Source of the DNA: Clostridiales bacterium
Lineage (GTDB): Bacteria > Bacillota > Clostridia > Oscillospirales > Acutalibacteraceae
Assembly: GCA_012511005.1 (NCBI GenBank)
Contig: JAAZGX010000206.1
Coordinates: 1 to 6,992 of the forward strand
Direction of reading: 5' to 3'
DNA: 6,992 nucleotides
The position numbers and the translations under genes were made by a program. A model generated the notes under the pieces. It was not told the origin of the DNA. It made no database searches and was given only the letters and a program-made list of their open reading frames with translations. Positions 5,979 to 6,992 of the stretch are shown here, piece after piece. The first letter of the stretch is position 1, and each line of letters opens with the position of its first letter.

Positions 5979-6992
5979 TTAATACTCAATCTTTTTCTTT
6001 ATAAAATCACTCAATTCACTTATAGGCAGACGCTTTTGCTCCATAGAATCACGAAATCTTACCGTAACACAATTATCTTCTAAGCTGTCAAAATCAAATG
6101 TTACGCAAAATGGCGTGCCTATTTCATCTTGGCGGCGATAGCGTTTACCTATTGAGCCGGCTTCATCATATTCAGTCATAAAATCCTTTGATAAATTTTC
6201 ATATACTTCAAGAGCAGGCTCTGAAAGCTTTTTTGAAAGCGGGAGAACGGCACATTTTATAGGAGCTATTTCGGGATTGAAGTGAAGGACTACTCTTGTG
6301 TCGCCTTTTTCGGCGTCTACTGTTTCCTCGTCATACGCTTCACAAATAAGCGCAAGAATTGTCCTGTCAAGCCCGTATGTCGATTCAACTATATAGGGAA
6401 TAAACTTCTCATTTGTAATAGGGTCTGTATACTCAAATTTTTGACCACTGTATTCTTGATGACGCTTTAAGTCGTAATCTGTTCTATTATGAGTACCATT
6501 TACCTCTCCCCATCCGAAAGGAAAAAGAAACTCAATATCACATGCGGCTTTTGCATAATGCGCAAGCTTTTCGTGGTCACGATAGCGAAGATTATGAGGT
6601 TTTAAGCCAATTCCAATATAAAAGTCCCTGCCGAAATCCTTAAAATAGTCATACAGCTCATTATCTGTACCCTCTTTACAAAATGTTTGGTACTCCATTT
6701 GGTCAAATTCTATTGTTCTGAAAGTAAAGTTTCCGGGCGTAATTTCATTTCTAAAAGCTTTACCAATTTGCCCTATGCTCATAGGGAGCTTTGCCCTTGT
6801 CGTTCTCATTACATTTAAGAAGTTTACATACTGACCTTGAGCGTTTTCGGGACGAAGATATATAACGCTTTTACTGTCGCTCGTAACGCCCCTGTATGTT
6901 TGGAACATAAGATTAAACTCTCTTATATCTGTATAATTCAGCTTGCCGCAATTCGGGCAAGTTATATTATTGTCTATTATATATTCAAGCAT
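5979..6992 (-). CDS. glyS: Glycine--tRNA ligase, single-chain type, C-terminal part (5' end beyond window)
   Basis: The enzyme charges tRNA-Gly with glycine in the cytoplasm. This is the single-chain class II form shared by archaea, eukaryotes and many bacteria, not the GlyQ/GlyS heterotetramer. The visible 337 residues run off the right edge. The first codon happens to be ATG, but family members have roughly 450-465 residues, so about 110-130 are probably missing and this Met is probably internal. Fragment numbering: CPNCG (12-16), half of the zinc-binding insert; YLRPENAQGQY (45-55); motif 2, FRNEITPGNFTFRTIEFDQM (80-99), with the class II Arg81/Glu83 pair; RYRDHEKLAHY (136-146); FGWGEVNGTHNRTDYDL (159-175); motif 3 around ESTYGLDRTILAL (203-215) with Arg210; and an anticodon-binding domain about 243-333, including YRRQDEIGTPFCVTFD (285-300). 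The stop is 12 nt before the binding-protein gene, so it probably leads this operon. Any promoter or T-box leader would lie outside the window. Confidence 0.96.
   Translation of the reverse strand: MLEYIIDNNITCPNCGKLNYTDIREFNLMFQTYRGVTSDSKSVIYLRPENAQGQYVNFLNVMRTTRAKLPMSIGQIGKAFRNEITPGNFTFRTIEFDQMEYQTFCKEGTDNELYDYFKDFGRDFYIGIGLKPHNLRYRDHEKLAHYAKAACDIEFLFPFGWGEVNGTHNRTDYDLKRHQEYSGQKFEYTDPITNEKFIPYIVESTYGLDRTILALICEAYDEETVDAEKGDTRVVLHFNPEIAPIKCAVLPLSKKLSEPALEVYENLSKDFMTEYDEAGSIGKRYRRQDEIGTPFCVTFDFDSLEDNCVTVRFRDSMEQKRLPISELSDFIKKKIEY

Noticed and set aside
1..6992. Mobile element, defence system, CRISPR array or alternative genetic code
   Set aside because: I see no transposase, integrase, direct-repeat array or terminal inverted repeats. 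TGA acts as a normal stop (VanZ-like gene) and TAA ends the other genes, and every sizeable stretch is explained by known families.

Overview
The window reads as a compact, AT-rich piece of chromosome (GC in the high 30s to about 40% by eye) from a Gram-positive member of the Clostridia, most likely close to the Ruminococcaceae/Oscillospiraceae. The indicators are WhiA next to MurB and a ROK glucokinase, the single-chain (alpha2-type) glycyl-tRNA synthetase, a VanZ-like protein, a lipoprotein peptide-binding protein, and an RluA-family enzyme with the NRIDRNTTG catalytic motif that I associate with clostridial homologues. This assignment is inference from gene content and protein style. No phylogenetic marker could be searched.

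Left half, + strand (1-3080): the 3' end of a ROK-family sugar kinase, then murB (peptidoglycan precursor synthesis), whiA (DNA-binding regulator) and an RluA-family pseudouridine synthase. The gaps are 17 nt, 4 nt and an overlap of about 23 nt, so this is one transcription unit whose promoter lies to the left of the window. Compared with the common Firmicutes order, rapZ and yvcK are not between murB and whiA.

Centre (3081-3125): a 45-nt convergent intergenic region. It holds one hairpin flanked by T-runs on both strands, a shared terminator for the two operons.

Right half, - strand (6992 down to 3126): the C-terminal three quarters or so of glycyl-tRNA synthetase, then a solo family-5 (OppA-like) solute-binding lipoprotein, a small VanZ-like membrane protein and a hydroxypyruvate-isomerase-like TIM-barrel protein. 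They are separated by 12 nt, an 8-nt overlap and a 4-nt ATGA overlap, so they are probably co-transcribed and partly translationally coupled. The metabolic logic of this set is not obvious. No permease or ATPase for the binding protein and no glyoxylate-pathway partner for the isomerase-like protein is in the window.

There is no gene-free stretch over 300 bases. I see no tRNA, rRNA, riboswitch, CRISPR array, insertion sequence, phage gene or convincing undescribed system. The window is mostly ordinary housekeeping sequence, with a few local oddities listed as findings.
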